This document shows, piece after piece, positions 32,453 to 41,421 of a stretch of DNA of 44,279 bases. A program made the translations under genes and the position numbers. Below the pieces are notes generated by a model. The model did not search any database and was not told the DNA's origin. It worked only from the letters and a program-made list of their open reading frames with translations. Position 1 is the stretch's first letter. Each line of letters opens with the position of its first letter. This DNA is from Proteobacteria bacterium UBA7447. Its GTDB lineage: Bacteria > Pseudomonadota > Gammaproteobacteria > Arenicellales > UBA868. Location of the stretch: assembly GCA_002477475.1 (NCBI GenBank), contig DLPX01000064.1, positions 14,680 to 58,958 on the forward strand. The letters run 5' to 3'.

Positions 32453-32504
32453 TTTCTTCTCTCCGAATCAGGGCGGCTCAGGGTTGCAGCCTCAGGTTCT
32501 ATTA

Positions 32505-32524
32505 TTCAGCGGGTGTTCAGCGGG
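32505..32524. repeat. Two direct copies of TTCAGCGGG upstream of sat
   Basis: TTCAGCGGG occurs at 32505-32513 and 32516-32524, one helical turn apart, 53-72 bp before the sat ATG. The spacing suggests a regulator binding one face of DNA. No known motif was recognised. The rest of the 205-bp gap 32453-32657 is AT-rich near 32570-32605 and holds no gene. Confidence 0.4.
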
Positions 32525-32657
32525 GCCGCTTTCTGACTCTGGTCACGATAGGATTGCACGATATCATTTTGTATTTAAGAAAAAGGCCAAATTTTTTTGA
32601 TTACGCCATAAGAGGAGGCATCGAGGAACTACCCCCGGAAGGCATATCAAACTCGAC

Positions 32658-33725
32658 TCAGTTCGCGGCTCCTGAACGGCGCCTGCGCACAGCTTCAGCC
32701 AATTGAGCGATCAAAGGTGTTGTCTCATCCCAGGCGATGCAGCTGTCCGTGATGCTCTGACCATAGGTCAGCGCTTGTCCGGGAACGATATCCTGGCGGC
32801 CCCCGACCAAGTGGCTTTCGATCATGACACCCATCAATCGTCGTTCGCCACCGACAAGTTGTTCACAGACGGAATCGATAACCTCCGGCTGGCGCTGGGG
32901 GTCTTTGCCACTGTTGGCGTGACTGCAATCGACTAGCAGACGCGGAACCAACCCGGCATCTGTCATCAGCGACGCTGCCGATGCGATGCTTGTGGCATCG
33001 TAGTTGGGCTCACGTCCCCCGCGCAGAATCATGTGACCATCCTCGTTACCCGCAGTGGTCAGGATTGCCGAGTTGCCGTTTTTAGTAATCGTCAGGAAAT
33101 GATGGGAGTGCTGCGCCGCCCCAACCGCGTCGACCGCTATCTTCAAATTGCCATCGGTGCCATTCTTGAATCCGACTGGGCAGGAAAGTCCCGAGGCCAT
33201 CTCGCGGTGCAGCTGGCTCTCTGTGGTACGAGCGCCGATTGCTCCCCAACTGACCAGGTCGGCCAAATATTGGGGGGACAACAAATCAAGGTATTCGGTT
33301 CCTGCCGGCACACCGAGGCCATTGATCGCCAGCAGCAACCGGCGGGCGGTGCGCAGGCCTTTATTGATATCAAAGGATTCATCCAGATCAGGATCATTAA
33401 TCAGCCCTTTCCAACCTACCGTCGTACGGGGTTTTTCAAAGTACACCCGCATAACCACAATCAGATCTTCGCGGTACTCTTCACGTATCGGCAGCAGGCG
33501 CTCTGCGTACGCCATCGCGGCATCAGGATCATGAATCGAGCAAGGTCCTGTGACCACGATCAGGCGGTCGTCATTGCCGTTCAGGATTTCATGAATATCG
33601 CGGCGTGTTGCCGCTACGAGTTCAGCCGCATCTGCCGACAGCGGCATCTCAGCAATGATGGTGGCCGGATCTGCCACGTCCTGAATATCGACGATACGGA
33701 CGTCGTCGGTCTTGGCTGTTTGCAC
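32658..33725 (-). CDS. 3-deoxy-7-phosphoheptulonate synthase, class I (AroF/AroG/AroH type)
   Basis: A 355-residue DAHP synthase that condenses phosphoenolpyruvate and erythrose 4-phosphate, the entry to aromatic amino acids. Family motifs are VVTGPCSIHDPDAAMAYAER (56-75), FEKPRTTVGWKGLINDP, GARTTESQLHREMASGL, GFKNGTDGNLKIA, LVDCSHANSGKDPQRQ and VMIESHLVGGRQD. The length and motif set match E. coli AroF/G/H, and which amino acid inhibits it cannot be read with confidence. It diverges from the TPMT-like gene; the 125-bp gap contains no gene. Confidence 0.94.
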   Translation of the reverse strand: MQTAKTDDVRIVDIQDVADPATIIAEMPLSADAAELVAATRRDIHEILNGNDDRLIVVTGPCSIHDPDAAMAYAERLLPIREEYREDLIVVMRVYFEKPRTTVGWKGLINDPDLDESFDINKGLRTARRLLLAINGLGVPAGTEYLDLLSPQYLADLVSWGAIGARTTESQLHREMASGLSCPVGFKNGTDGNLKIAVDAVGAAQHSHHFLTITKNGNSAILTTAGNEDGHMILRGGREPNYDATSIASAASLMTDAGLVPRLLVDCSHANSGKDPQRQPEVIDSVCEQLVGGERRLMGVMIESHLVGGRQDIVPGQALTYGQSITDSCIAWDETTPLIAQLAEAVRRRRSGAAN

Positions 33726-33850
33726 GATGAGTATTGGCTAATTGACCGCGCCACCCCTGCGGCGCGAAACGCGGGGCAGTATATCACCGCCAACGCTCGA
33801 TGGATCTTCCGGCGGGTGTCACGTCCCGTTGCCATTTCTTAAACGCTAAA

Positions 33851-34483
33851 ATGATGTCGAACAAAAATAGCTGGCAAATACATGTGACGGGTACTGAGAC
33901 GAATCAACAGGCGAGATGGGAAAAGCGCTACTTGGAGGGAAGAACCGCGTGGGATCGCGGTGAACCCAGTCCCGCCCTCGCTCTCGGACTCGCCGAGATG
34001 CCGGCCCCGCCGGCACGGGTATTGATCCCCGCCTGCGGCCGTGGTTACGAGATTGCTGAACTCGCCCGACGGGGTTATGACGTCACGGGCGTGGATTTCT
34101 CCCCGAGCGCCGTTACTGATCTAAAGCGCCTTCTGGACACCCGGCGGATTGGGGCGTGCGTTGTCGCTCACGACCTCTTTGACTGGGAGGCCGATGAACC
34201 CTTTGATGTAATTTACGAACAGACAGCTCTTTGTGCGCTGGAGCCGGCCAAGTGGCCCGATTACGCCGAGCGACTGTACCGCTGGATTCAGCCAGGCGGT
34301 ATTCTGATCGGTGCCTTCATGCAGACGCACCGCGAGGGCGGGCCGCCCTGGCATTGCTCCCTTACCACCGTCGAGTCGCTGTTCCCTGAAACACGCTGGG
34401 AATGGCCGACGCGCCGGGACCAAACAATCAGCCATCCCAGCGGTCTGAAAGAGCTCGCGATTTACTTGAAACGCAAAAAATAG
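33851..34483 (+). CDS. TPMT-like SAM-dependent methyltransferase
   Basis: A 210-residue class I methyltransferase of the thiopurine/thiol S-methyltransferase family. The N-terminal RWEKRYLEGRTAWDRGEPSP motif positions the substrate. The SAM site is VLIPACGRGYEIAELARRGY followed by VTGVDFSPSAV. EQTALCALEP and FMQTHREGGPPWHCS follow in the usual order. Two adjacent ATGs at 33851 and 33854 give the natural N-terminus; the frame runs back to 33800. Relatives methylate thiols, halides, selenium or tellurium compounds. The substrate is unknown. It is followed by cytochrome c4 after 92 bp. Confidence 0.87.
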   Translation: MMSNKNSWQIHVTGTETNQQARWEKRYLEGRTAWDRGEPSPALALGLAEMPAPPARVLIPACGRGYEIAELARRGYDVTGVDFSPSAVTDLKRLLDTRRIGACVVAHDLFDWEADEPFDVIYEQTALCALEPAKWPDYAERLYRWIQPGGILIGAFMQTHREGGPPWHCSLTTVESLFPETRWEWPTRRDQTISHPSGLKELAIYLKRKK

Positions 34484-34503
34484 ACACGAAAGATCATTTT
34501 TTT

Positions 34504-34530
34504 GGTTCAAATTGTTGCAACGTTTGAACC
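34504..34530. promoter_or_regulatory. Nested inverted repeat upstream of cytochrome c4
   Basis: GGTTCAAA (34504-34511) and TTTGAACC (34523-34530) form perfect 8-bp arms around an inner palindrome GTTGCAAC (34514-34521). It lies directly after a T7 run, 45 bp before the cytochrome ATG and 21 bp after the methyltransferase stop. It may be an operator for the cytochrome gene or a terminator-like hairpin for the upstream gene. Confidence 0.5.
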
Positions 34531-34575
34531 GGTTGCCTAAAGTTGCGCCTCTACAATTTTTTGAGACGTATCGCA

Positions 34576-35187
34576 ATGAAATTCTTGCTATCGATCACTG
34601 CTGGATTGGCCATGGCAGTTGCCTCTTTTACAAGTTTGGCGGCAGGGGATATCCAGGCAGGCAAGGCAGCGGCGGTCACCTGCATGGGTTGTCACGGCGC
34701 CCCGGGCATGCGCAACGCCTATCCAACATTCCGGATTCCCAAACTGGGAGGGCAGCAAGCGGAGTATCTTGCGCTCGCGCTTAAGGCCTATCAAAGTGGC
34801 GAGCGGGTACACCCGACCATGCAGGCCCAGGCAGGAGCGCTGAGTGACACGGAAATTACCAATATCGCCGCATACCTAAGCAGTCTGGATGCACCAGCCA
34901 AAAGCGAACTAGGCGATGGCAATGCCAAAGCAGGTGAAGCCAAAGCTCAGGTATGTACATCATGCCATGGCGCAGGCGGCGCAAAGCCCATCACACCACA
35001 ATATCCGATCCTCGCCGGACAGTATCCAGATTTCCTTGCACATGCCCTTTCCGGCTATAAGTCAGGAGTTCGCAACAATGCAATCATGAAGGGTTTTGCA
35101 TCCGCTCTGAGTGCTTCGGACATTGAAGACCTTGCAGCCTATTTTGGCAGCCAGGCTTCAACCCTATCCACACCAACTAACTGGTAA
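34576..35187 (+). CDS. Diheme cytochrome c4
   Basis: A 203-residue periplasmic electron carrier. A signal peptide (about residues 1-23, ending SLAAG) is followed by two cytochrome c domains. Heme sites are CMGCH (36-40) and CTSCH (127-131). Candidate axial methionines are in ERVHPTMQA and NNAIMKGFA. The ATG at 34576 starts the signal peptide; the frame runs back to 34543. Cytochrome c4 typically feeds electrons to cbb3-type oxidases, which supports a respiring proteobacterium. A 13-bp-stem hairpin lies 16 nt after the stop. Confidence 0.94.
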   Translation: MKFLLSITAGLAMAVASFTSLAAGDIQAGKAAAVTCMGCHGAPGMRNAYPTFRIPKLGGQQAEYLALALKAYQSGERVHPTMQAQAGALSDTEITNIAAYLSSLDAPAKSELGDGNAKAGEAKAQVCTSCHGAGGAKPITPQYPILAGQYPDFLAHALSGYKSGVRNNAIMKGFASALSASDIEDLAAYFGSQASTLSTPTNW

Positions 35188-35202
35188 TCTTGGTTTTGCT
35201 GG

Positions 35203-35235
35203 CGGATCAGGTGTCAAAATTCGACACCTGATCCG
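35203..35235. terminator. Strong hairpin after cytochrome c4
   Basis: CGGATCAGGTGTC (35203-35215) and GACACCTGATCCG (35223-35235) are perfect 13-bp arms with the 7-nt loop AAAATTC. It begins 16 nt after the cytochrome c4 stop and lies about 105 nt before glnS. No T-run follows, so it may work with Rho, stabilise the 3' end, or be a dispersed palindromic element. Confidence 0.6.
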
Positions 35236-35340
35236 TTGATCCCAACCCTATCGCGCCACGGCCACCGCAAGTTGAATTCGCGCGAAGCCCTTCACCCCTG
35301 ACCATTACCTGGCGCTCCCCGTCTGGGTCTTTGCCCGAGC

Positions 35341-37017
35341 ATGTCCGATCAATCATCGCCAACTAACTTTATCCGCCAGTTAGTGACTGCCGACCTCGAT
35401 GCCGGCCGCTATCCTCAGGGCATCACAACCCGTTTCCCTCCGGAACCTAACGGGTACCTCCACATTGGGCATGCGAAGTCGATCTGTCTCAACTTTGGCC
35501 TGGCTGAGGACTTTGGAGGACGTTGCGCTCTGCGCTTCGATGACACCAATCCTGATCGGGAAAGCCCCGAATTTGTTGAAGCGATCAAGGCAGATGTCCA
35601 ATGGCTGGGCTTTGACTGGAAAGAACGGCTTTATCACGCCTCAGACTATTTCGAACAACTCTACGCGTTCGCGGTTGAACTAATCGACTCAGGGAACGCC
35701 TACGTGTGCGACCTCAGTGCCGATGAGATCCGCGGCACACGGGGCACATTGACCACGCCTGGTGTGAATAGCCCATTTCGCGATCGAAGTTGTGATGAGA
35801 ACCGCGAACTGTTCGAAAAGATGCGTTGGGGCGAATTTCCTGAAGGCAGTCGGGTGCTCCGGGCCCGAATCAACATGGCTTCACCAAATCTGCACCTGCG
35901 CGATCCAACGCTTTACAGAATCCGCTATCAGACGCATCACAACACGGGTGATAACTGGTGTATCTACCCTATGTATGATTTCACTCACCCATTGTCTGAC
36001 GCCATCGAGGGCGTGACCCATTCCCTGTGTACGCTCGAGTTTGAAGACAATCGAGCTCTTTACGACTGGGTGCTGGAACACGTCACCATTCCAAGTCGGC
36101 CCTATCAAACAGAGTTCTCCCGCCTGTCACTGGAATACACGATGGTGAGCAAACGACTCCTCACCATCCTGGTGGAGCAAGGGGTGGTGGGCAACTGGGA
36201 TGACCCGCGCATGCCGACGTTGTCCGGCATGCGTCGAAGGGGCTACCCTCCCGAGGCACTGGTGGACTTCTGTACTCGCATTGGCGTGACCCGAAACCAG
36301 CAGAATGTCGAGCTCAGCGTTCTGGACAACTGTGTCCGTGAGGCGCTTGATCCTGGCACCCCCAGGGCATTCGCGGTCATACGCCCACTCAAGATCGTCA
36401 TTGAGAACTATCCCGAGGATAAGGAAGAGGCGCTACAGGCGCTAAATCATCCGGGAGATGAATCGCTGGGAACCCGCTCGCTGCCTTTCTGCCGGGAACT
36501 CTATATCGAGCAGGAAGATTTTCAAGAAGATCCCCCGAAAAAGTTTTTTCGACTCGCGCCTGGGCGCGAAGTCAGACTGCGTTACGCCTATCTTGTAACC
36601 TGCACAGAGGTGATCAAGGATTCGTCCGGCGAGATTATTGAAGTCCGCTGCACCTATGATCCTGAGACAAGGGGCGGCAATGCACCTGACGGTCGCAAAG
36701 TTAAAGGAACCATTCACTGGGTATCGGCCCAGCACAGCGCACAGGCGGAGGTCCGACTTTACGAACCGCTTTTTGTTGACCCGGAGCCAAATGTCTCATC
36801 AGAAAATGATCTGCAAAACGCGCTTAACGAAACCTCGCTCACCACTCTGGACAACGTTCAGGTTGAGCCGAGTCTGACCGACGCCCCTCCGGGATCGATC
36901 TTTCAGTTTGAACGTCTGGGGTACTTCTGTGTGGATCGGGACAGCACCGATGCCAGGAAGGTATTCAACCGCACCGTCGCGTTGCGGGACTCCTGGGCAA
37001 AAGCCAAGCCAAAATAG
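35341..37017 (+). CDS. glnS: Glutaminyl-tRNA synthetase
   Basis: A 558-residue class I aminoacyl-tRNA synthetase that charges tRNA-Gln. The signature is PPEPNGYLHIGHAKSIC, with the HIGH box, and the second is YTMVSKRLL, a KMSKS-type loop. LRFDDTNPDRE and NWCIYPMYDFTHPLSDAIEG are the amino-acid and tRNA acceptor binding parts. The C-terminal anticodon-binding beta barrels are complete, so length matches bacterial GlnRS. Presence of GlnS is a gammaproteobacterial and partly betaproteobacterial trait; most other bacteria use GatCAB. It converges with the RND permease gene, with 12 nt between. Confidence 0.96.
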   Translation: MSDQSSPTNFIRQLVTADLDAGRYPQGITTRFPPEPNGYLHIGHAKSICLNFGLAEDFGGRCALRFDDTNPDRESPEFVEAIKADVQWLGFDWKERLYHASDYFEQLYAFAVELIDSGNAYVCDLSADEIRGTRGTLTTPGVNSPFRDRSCDENRELFEKMRWGEFPEGSRVLRARINMASPNLHLRDPTLYRIRYQTHHNTGDNWCIYPMYDFTHPLSDAIEGVTHSLCTLEFEDNRALYDWVLEHVTIPSRPYQTEFSRLSLEYTMVSKRLLTILVEQGVVGNWDDPRMPTLSGMRRRGYPPEALVDFCTRIGVTRNQQNVELSVLDNCVREALDPGTPRAFAVIRPLKIVIENYPEDKEEALQALNHPGDESLGTRSLPFCRELYIEQEDFQEDPPKKFFRLAPGREVRLRYAYLVTCTEVIKDSSGEIIEVRCTYDPETRGGNAPDGRKVKGTIHWVSAQHSAQAEVRLYEPLFVDPEPNVSSENDLQNALNETSLTTLDNVQVEPSLTDAPPGSIFQFERLGYFCVDRDSTDARKVFNRTVALRDSWAKAKPK

Positions 37018-37029
37018 CAGGCAATTCGA

Positions 37030-40000
37030 TCAGGCGGACGCTGCCCGCACCCGACGTCCCCGGCCCCATCGGGCCAGGATTTTTTCCTGGAGGACGAGCG
37101 CACTGGGCGTCACCACCAGTGTCAGGATCGTCGCAAAACTCAGCCCGAAAACAATCGACGTCGACAGTTGCGTCCACCACTGTGTTGACGGCGCGCCCTG
37201 CGTGATCTCCCGGGTCACAAAGTCGATATTGATCCCGAACATCATCGGCATCAGACCCAACACCGTAGTAGCCGTGGTCAACAGGACGGGGCGCAAACGC
37301 TGCACCCCGGTGCGCAGCACCGCCTCAACCGGATCGCCGATGGTATCCCGAAGACGGGCATAAGTATCGATCAGTACGATATTGTTATTGACCACAATCC
37401 CGGCCAGAGCGATCACGCCGATTCCATTCATGACGATGCCGAAAGGCGACTGCGTCGCGATGAGGCCTATCAGCACCCCGACCGTCGACATGACCACAGC
37501 AAACAGGATAAGCGATGCCTGATAAAAACTATTGAACTGCGTAACCAGGATTAGCGCCATCAGGAACAGGGCAACGAGAAATGCTTTGCTCAGAAAAGCC
37601 TGGGCTTTTGCCTGTTCTTCGTCTTCGCCTTTGAAATCAACACGAATCCGGGCATCGAGAGGATGCTTCTCCAGCCAGTTCTGGAGTTCGCGCAATTTGT
37701 CATCCGCCAGCACGCCGTCATCGACATCGGCTTTGACGGTAATGACGCGCAGGCCATCGACGCGTTTGACCATGCCCGTTTTTTGGCGGGCCTCGCGGTT
37801 GATGAAATTCGACACCGGCACTGCACCCGACGCCGTGTTGATTCTCACTGCATTGAGACCAGTCACCGTCCGGTCGATCGTTGGGAAGCGCACCCGGATA
37901 TCAATCTCATCCTCGCTATCATCCGGGCGATATTCGCCAAGTTTGTACCCGCCGGTCGTCATCTGAATCATGTTGCCGATCCCGCTGATATCGATCCCAT
38001 ATTTGGCAGCTTGGGCACGATCTACCGCCAGCGTCCAGTCAATGCCGGGAAGTGGGCGGGAGTCCTCGATACTGTTGAGACCTGCCATGTCGTCGAACTG
38101 CGCCCTGACTTTGGCTGCAGCATCATTGAGTAACTCCGGGTAGACCGAAGAGAGTTGCAACTGCAGCGCTTTCCCCACCGGCGGCCCCCCTTCTTCTTTT
38201 CGAAGATCGATGACGACGCCCGAGATATCCTGCAGCCTTCTTCCGAGAGTATCGAAGATCTCACTGACGCGCGGTCGTAACCGCCAATCGGAAAACTCAA
38301 GCGACACCGAACCGATAATATCCTCTGCTTCCTCGTTGTTCTTGTCTGAACCGACGCGCGTATAAAAGGTTCGGATGCCGCCAACATCCAGAACGCGCTG
38401 CTCCACCGCGCGCATTATTTGGTCCTGCTCAGAAATTGAAAGATTGCCTCGGGCCCGCACCTGGATCTGTGCATTGTCGGGCTCCACATCAGGAAAGAAT
38501 TCCACCCCCGGCCCAATCGTTCCGTACAACAAGAACACACCCACCAGAGAGCCGAGCGACGCCAGCAATACCAACCCCGGCCGTTTAACGGCAGTTTTCA
38601 GGAGGCCAAGATAACGGCCGGTAAATCCATCAACACTATCCAGGTCACCCTGCTCGCCCGCAAGCAGGGTCTTTAGGGCCCGCTCACTGATTTCGGTCTT
38701 TTTGCCGATCAAGGCGCCGATTGTCGGCACAAAAATCAGGGCCATCAGCAAGGAAGCGATGAGCGTGATCAGTACCGTCATGGGGAGGTACTTCATAAAC
38801 TCCCCGACTACGCCGGGCCAGAACACGAGCGGTAAGAAAGCCGCCAGCGTCGTCGCGGTCGAAGCAATTATCGGTGTTGCCATCCGTGCCGACGCCTGAA
38901 GGTAGGCCTGATGCCTTGGCACCCCTTCGCTCAATTTCCGCTCGGCAAATTCCGTCACCACAATGGCGCCGTCCACCAGCATTCCCACGGCCAGAATCAG
39001 GCTGAAAAGGACAACAATATTGAGCGAGACATCGATCAAAAAGAGCGCGAGCAGCGCCGTCAGAAAAGAGCCTGGAATCGCGATGCCCACCAAAAGACCA
39101 CTCCGCACGCCCAACGCGGATATCACCACAACCATCACGAGCAGGACCGCACTGATAACACTGTTCTGAAGGTCATTCAGCATCGTCCGGATCTGATCCG
39201 AGCGATCCTGTGAGTAACTGACGGTCACCGTTTCACCCAGAGTCTGCGGCCACTGCCCCTGTTTTTCCTCAACCACTGCACGTACCTGCTCAATGGTCTC
39301 AATCACGTTCTCACCGGTGCGTTTGGATACTTCGAGCGCGACGGTGGTCTTTCCGTTAACCCGGGCGAAGCTCGCCGGATCCCGAAAAGTCCTTCTCACC
39401 TCGGCAATATCACTCACCCGCACCACAGCATCGCCATCCACCAGCACGGGCAGATTGGCAATATCCCGGATACTTTCAAACAGGCCCGGGACCTTGATCG
39501 AAAACCGGCCCTTTCCGGTATCCTGAACACCGGCCGCCACCAGCATGTTGGAACTCCTCACCGTCGCCGACGCGAGGGCTGGATCCAGGCCATAACTCTC
39601 GAGCTTCAACGGATCGACGATCACTTCCACGACTTCATCCCGATTGCCGGCGATGTTGACTTCCAGCACCTCTGCAATGCCTTCAATTTCGTCCTTGAGT
39701 TCTCTGGCAATACGGTAAAGCGCCCGGTCCGGCACATCGCCGGAGAGAATCACCACCACGACGGGGAACAGGCTGAAATTCACCTCATGCACTTCCGGAT
39801 CGTCGGTCGCCGTTGGGAGATTGCTCTTGGCCAGATCAACCCCCTCACGCACATCCCTCAGTGCGGCATCAGAGTCAAAGCCTGCATCAAACTCCAATAG
39901 CACGTTCGCCCCGCCCTCGTAACCGCTGGAACGCATCTCCTTGATTCCCTCAATCGACTTGAGCGCCTGCTCCATGGGCCGAATCAACAAGCGCTCGGCA

Positions 40001-40173
40001 TCTTCAGGGGAGATACCGTCATGGTTCATCGTGACATAGATGATTGGAATATCGATATCCGGCTCGGACTCTTTGGGAATATCCTGATAAGCAATCGACC
40101 CGGCGATCAAGACAAAGAGCAGGACCGCGAGTACGGTTCGTGAGTACCCGAATGCAGTACTGATAAGAGACAT
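37030..40173 (-). CDS. RND-family efflux permease
   Basis: A 1047-residue inner-membrane proton antiporter with the RND plan of 12 transmembrane helices and two large periplasmic loops. The TM4 proton-relay segment is GMLVDGAIVVTEFAERKL: it keeps the first Asp but has Gly in place of the second Asp of AcrB. The TM10 region is ALAGIVVNNNIVLIDTYARL. This variant is common in a branch of efflux RND proteins. Gene order adaptor-permease (12 nt apart) and the absence of a linked TolC-like outer-membrane gene are visible. The substrate is unknown; hydrophobic drugs or toxic metabolites are typical for the family. The stop is 12 nt from glnS. Confidence 0.93.
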   Translation of the reverse strand: MSLISTAFGYSRTVLAVLLFVLIAGSIAYQDIPKESEPDIDIPIIYVTMNHDGISPEDAERLLIRPMEQALKSIEGIKEMRSSGYEGGANVLLEFDAGFDSDAALRDVREGVDLAKSNLPTATDDPEVHEVNFSLFPVVVVILSGDVPDRALYRIARELKDEIEGIAEVLEVNIAGNRDEVVEVIVDPLKLESYGLDPALASATVRSSNMLVAAGVQDTGKGRFSIKVPGLFESIRDIANLPVLVDGDAVVRVSDIAEVRRTFRDPASFARVNGKTTVALEVSKRTGENVIETIEQVRAVVEEKQGQWPQTLGETVTVSYSQDRSDQIRTMLNDLQNSVISAVLLVMVVVISALGVRSGLLVGIAIPGSFLTALLALFLIDVSLNIVVLFSLILAVGMLVDGAIVVTEFAERKLSEGVPRHQAYLQASARMATPIIASTATTLAAFLPLVFWPGVVGEFMKYLPMTVLITLIASLLMALIFVPTIGALIGKKTEISERALKTLLAGEQGDLDSVDGFTGRYLGLLKTAVKRPGLVLLASLGSLVGVFLLYGTIGPGVEFFPDVEPDNAQIQVRARGNLSISEQDQIMRAVEQRVLDVGGIRTFYTRVGSDKNNEEAEDIIGSVSLEFSDWRLRPRVSEIFDTLGRRLQDISGVVIDLRKEEGGPPVGKALQLQLSSVYPELLNDAAAKVRAQFDDMAGLNSIEDSRPLPGIDWTLAVDRAQAAKYGIDISGIGNMIQMTTGGYKLGEYRPDDSEDEIDIRVRFPTIDRTVTGLNAVRINTASGAVPVSNFINREARQKTGMVKRVDGLRVITVKADVDDGVLADDKLRELQNWLEKHPLDARIRVDFKGEDEEQAKAQAFLSKAFLVALFLMALILVTQFNSFYQASLILFAVVMSTVGVLIGLIATQSPFGIVMNGIGVIALAGIVVNNNIVLIDTYARLRDTIGDPVEAVLRTGVQRLRPVLLTTATTVLGLMPMMFGINIDFVTREITQGAPSTQWWTQLSTSIVFGLSFATILTLVVTPSALVLQEKILARWGRGRRVRAASA

Positions 40174-40185
40174 GGTTAGCGCGTG

Positions 40186-41259
40186 CTATTGCACACCGCG
40201 GCTTACGGTCACGCGTTGCCCGGCCGATACAAACTCGTGACCTACCGTAATGATTTCGACAGAGTCCGGTAAACCGCCAAGCCACATGCCTTCAGGGCCG
40301 TCTGCGATCAGCTCGACCGGTAAGAACTGTACCGTAGTATTGTCGTTAATGACTTTTACGCCGACCCGCCCCTCGTCATCCAGCGTCAATACCGCAGGAC
40401 TGAGACGATGTCCCCTGCGATCACCGAGATTCAAGCTGATCCTGGCGGTCATCCCTGCTGAAACCGCCAATCCCGGGTTATCTGCCGTGACCTCCACCAT
40501 GAAGGTGCGGGTCGCACTATCACTGGCACGGGAGATAAAGGTAATCTCACCGGGAAGGCGCTGACCGCCAACAAAACTCAATTCAGCGGGCATACCGGGC
40601 TTCAACCGTGACACCTCACGCTCTGCGACCTGCCCCTTTACTTTCAATTTTGACAAATCCAGTAATCTGAAGACTTTATGACCGATATCAAGATAGTCAC
40701 CCAACTGAACAAAACGCTGCTCAACCACCCCGGCAAAAGGAGCTTTCACTTGGGTTCTACGGATATCCAGGCGAATGCTTTCCAGGCTTGCCTTGGCAGA
40801 ATCCAGCAGCGCCTGGGAGCGGGTCAGTTCCGTTGCCGACTGAAGATTCTTCTTTGAAAGCTGGGTCGCCGCCTGATATTCGGTTTGTCGCTGCTCCAGT
40901 AGCGCCTGCGCCTCGCGCAATCTTGCAGTTCGATCGCCCATATCGATACGCGCCAGCAACTGGCCCTCTTCGACGAGGGCTCCTGTTTTGACTCGCAATG
41001 TCGCGACGGTTCCCTTGGTTTGGGCCGGCACATCCACCTGACGCATGGGAGCGGTGACTCCCATCAGGTGCAGCACCTGCGCAACAGAACTTGCCTGAAG
41101 TGTCTGGACCTGCACAGACGGCGGTTGGACGGACGCAGACGGCACTGCAGTCGCACTGACCGCGGCGGGCATTTCTTCACGATCTGAAAAGAGGCCTGAT
41201 CCAACCCAAAGGCCCACGATCAAAACGAGCAAAAACGCAGCAATAACAGACTTTCTCAA
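40186..41259 (-). CDS. RND efflux periplasmic adaptor (membrane fusion protein)
   Basis: A 357-residue HlyD/AcrA-type adaptor with an N-terminal membrane anchor (residues 4-25). A lipoyl-like beta domain (VDVPAQTKGTVATLRVKTGALVEEGQLLARID) spans about residues 77-108. A coiled-coil hairpin (RLREAQALLEQRQTEYQ and following) and a beta-barrel with GDYLDIGHKVFRLLDL complete the fold. The start is TTG at 41259 with GAGGTGA immediately upstream, which decides it because the only nearby ATG runs into a stop. A TATAAT is on the same strand at 41347-41352. The permease follows 12 nt downstream. It partners the RND permease. Confidence 0.92.
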   Translation of the reverse strand: MRKSVIAAFLLVLIVGLWVGSGLFSDREEMPAAVSATAVPSASVQPPSVQVQTLQASSVAQVLHLMGVTAPMRQVDVPAQTKGTVATLRVKTGALVEEGQLLARIDMGDRTARLREAQALLEQRQTEYQAATQLSKKNLQSATELTRSQALLDSAKASLESIRLDIRRTQVKAPFAGVVEQRFVQLGDYLDIGHKVFRLLDLSKLKVKGQVAEREVSRLKPGMPAELSFVGGQRLPGEITFISRASDSATRTFMVEVTADNPGLAVSAGMTARISLNLGDRRGHRLSPAVLTLDDEGRVGVKVINDNTTVQFLPVELIADGPEGMWLGGLPDSVEIITVGHEFVSAGQRVTVSRGVQ

Positions 41260-41346
41260 GCAATCACCTCATGTCATCTGATACGGCGAGCGCCTGCATC
41301 CGATCAACCCGTCCCGCATCCCTGATCTCGCCACACGAGGCGCTGA

Positions 41347-41352
41347 ATTATA
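41347..41352 (-). promoter_or_regulatory. Probable -10 box for the RND operon
   Basis: A TATAAT on the - strand, 88 bp before the adaptor start, in the 162-bp gap (41260-41421) after livF. No convincing -35 box lies at normal spacing. The gap holds no gene and no clear terminator for livF. Confidence 0.4.
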
Positions 41353-41421
41353 GCGGCAGCACTTGAAGACGCGGATGATCTCCCACGAAAATGACCCATC
41401 ACTGGTGAGAAAGGATGGCGC

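Noticed and set aside
31829..32536. A 235-residue open frame on the + strand
   Set aside because: It is antisense to sat, a mirror of the conserved coding frame.
33033..33842. A 269-residue open frame on the + strand
   Set aside because: It is antisense to the DAHP synthase gene, with no recognisable domain.
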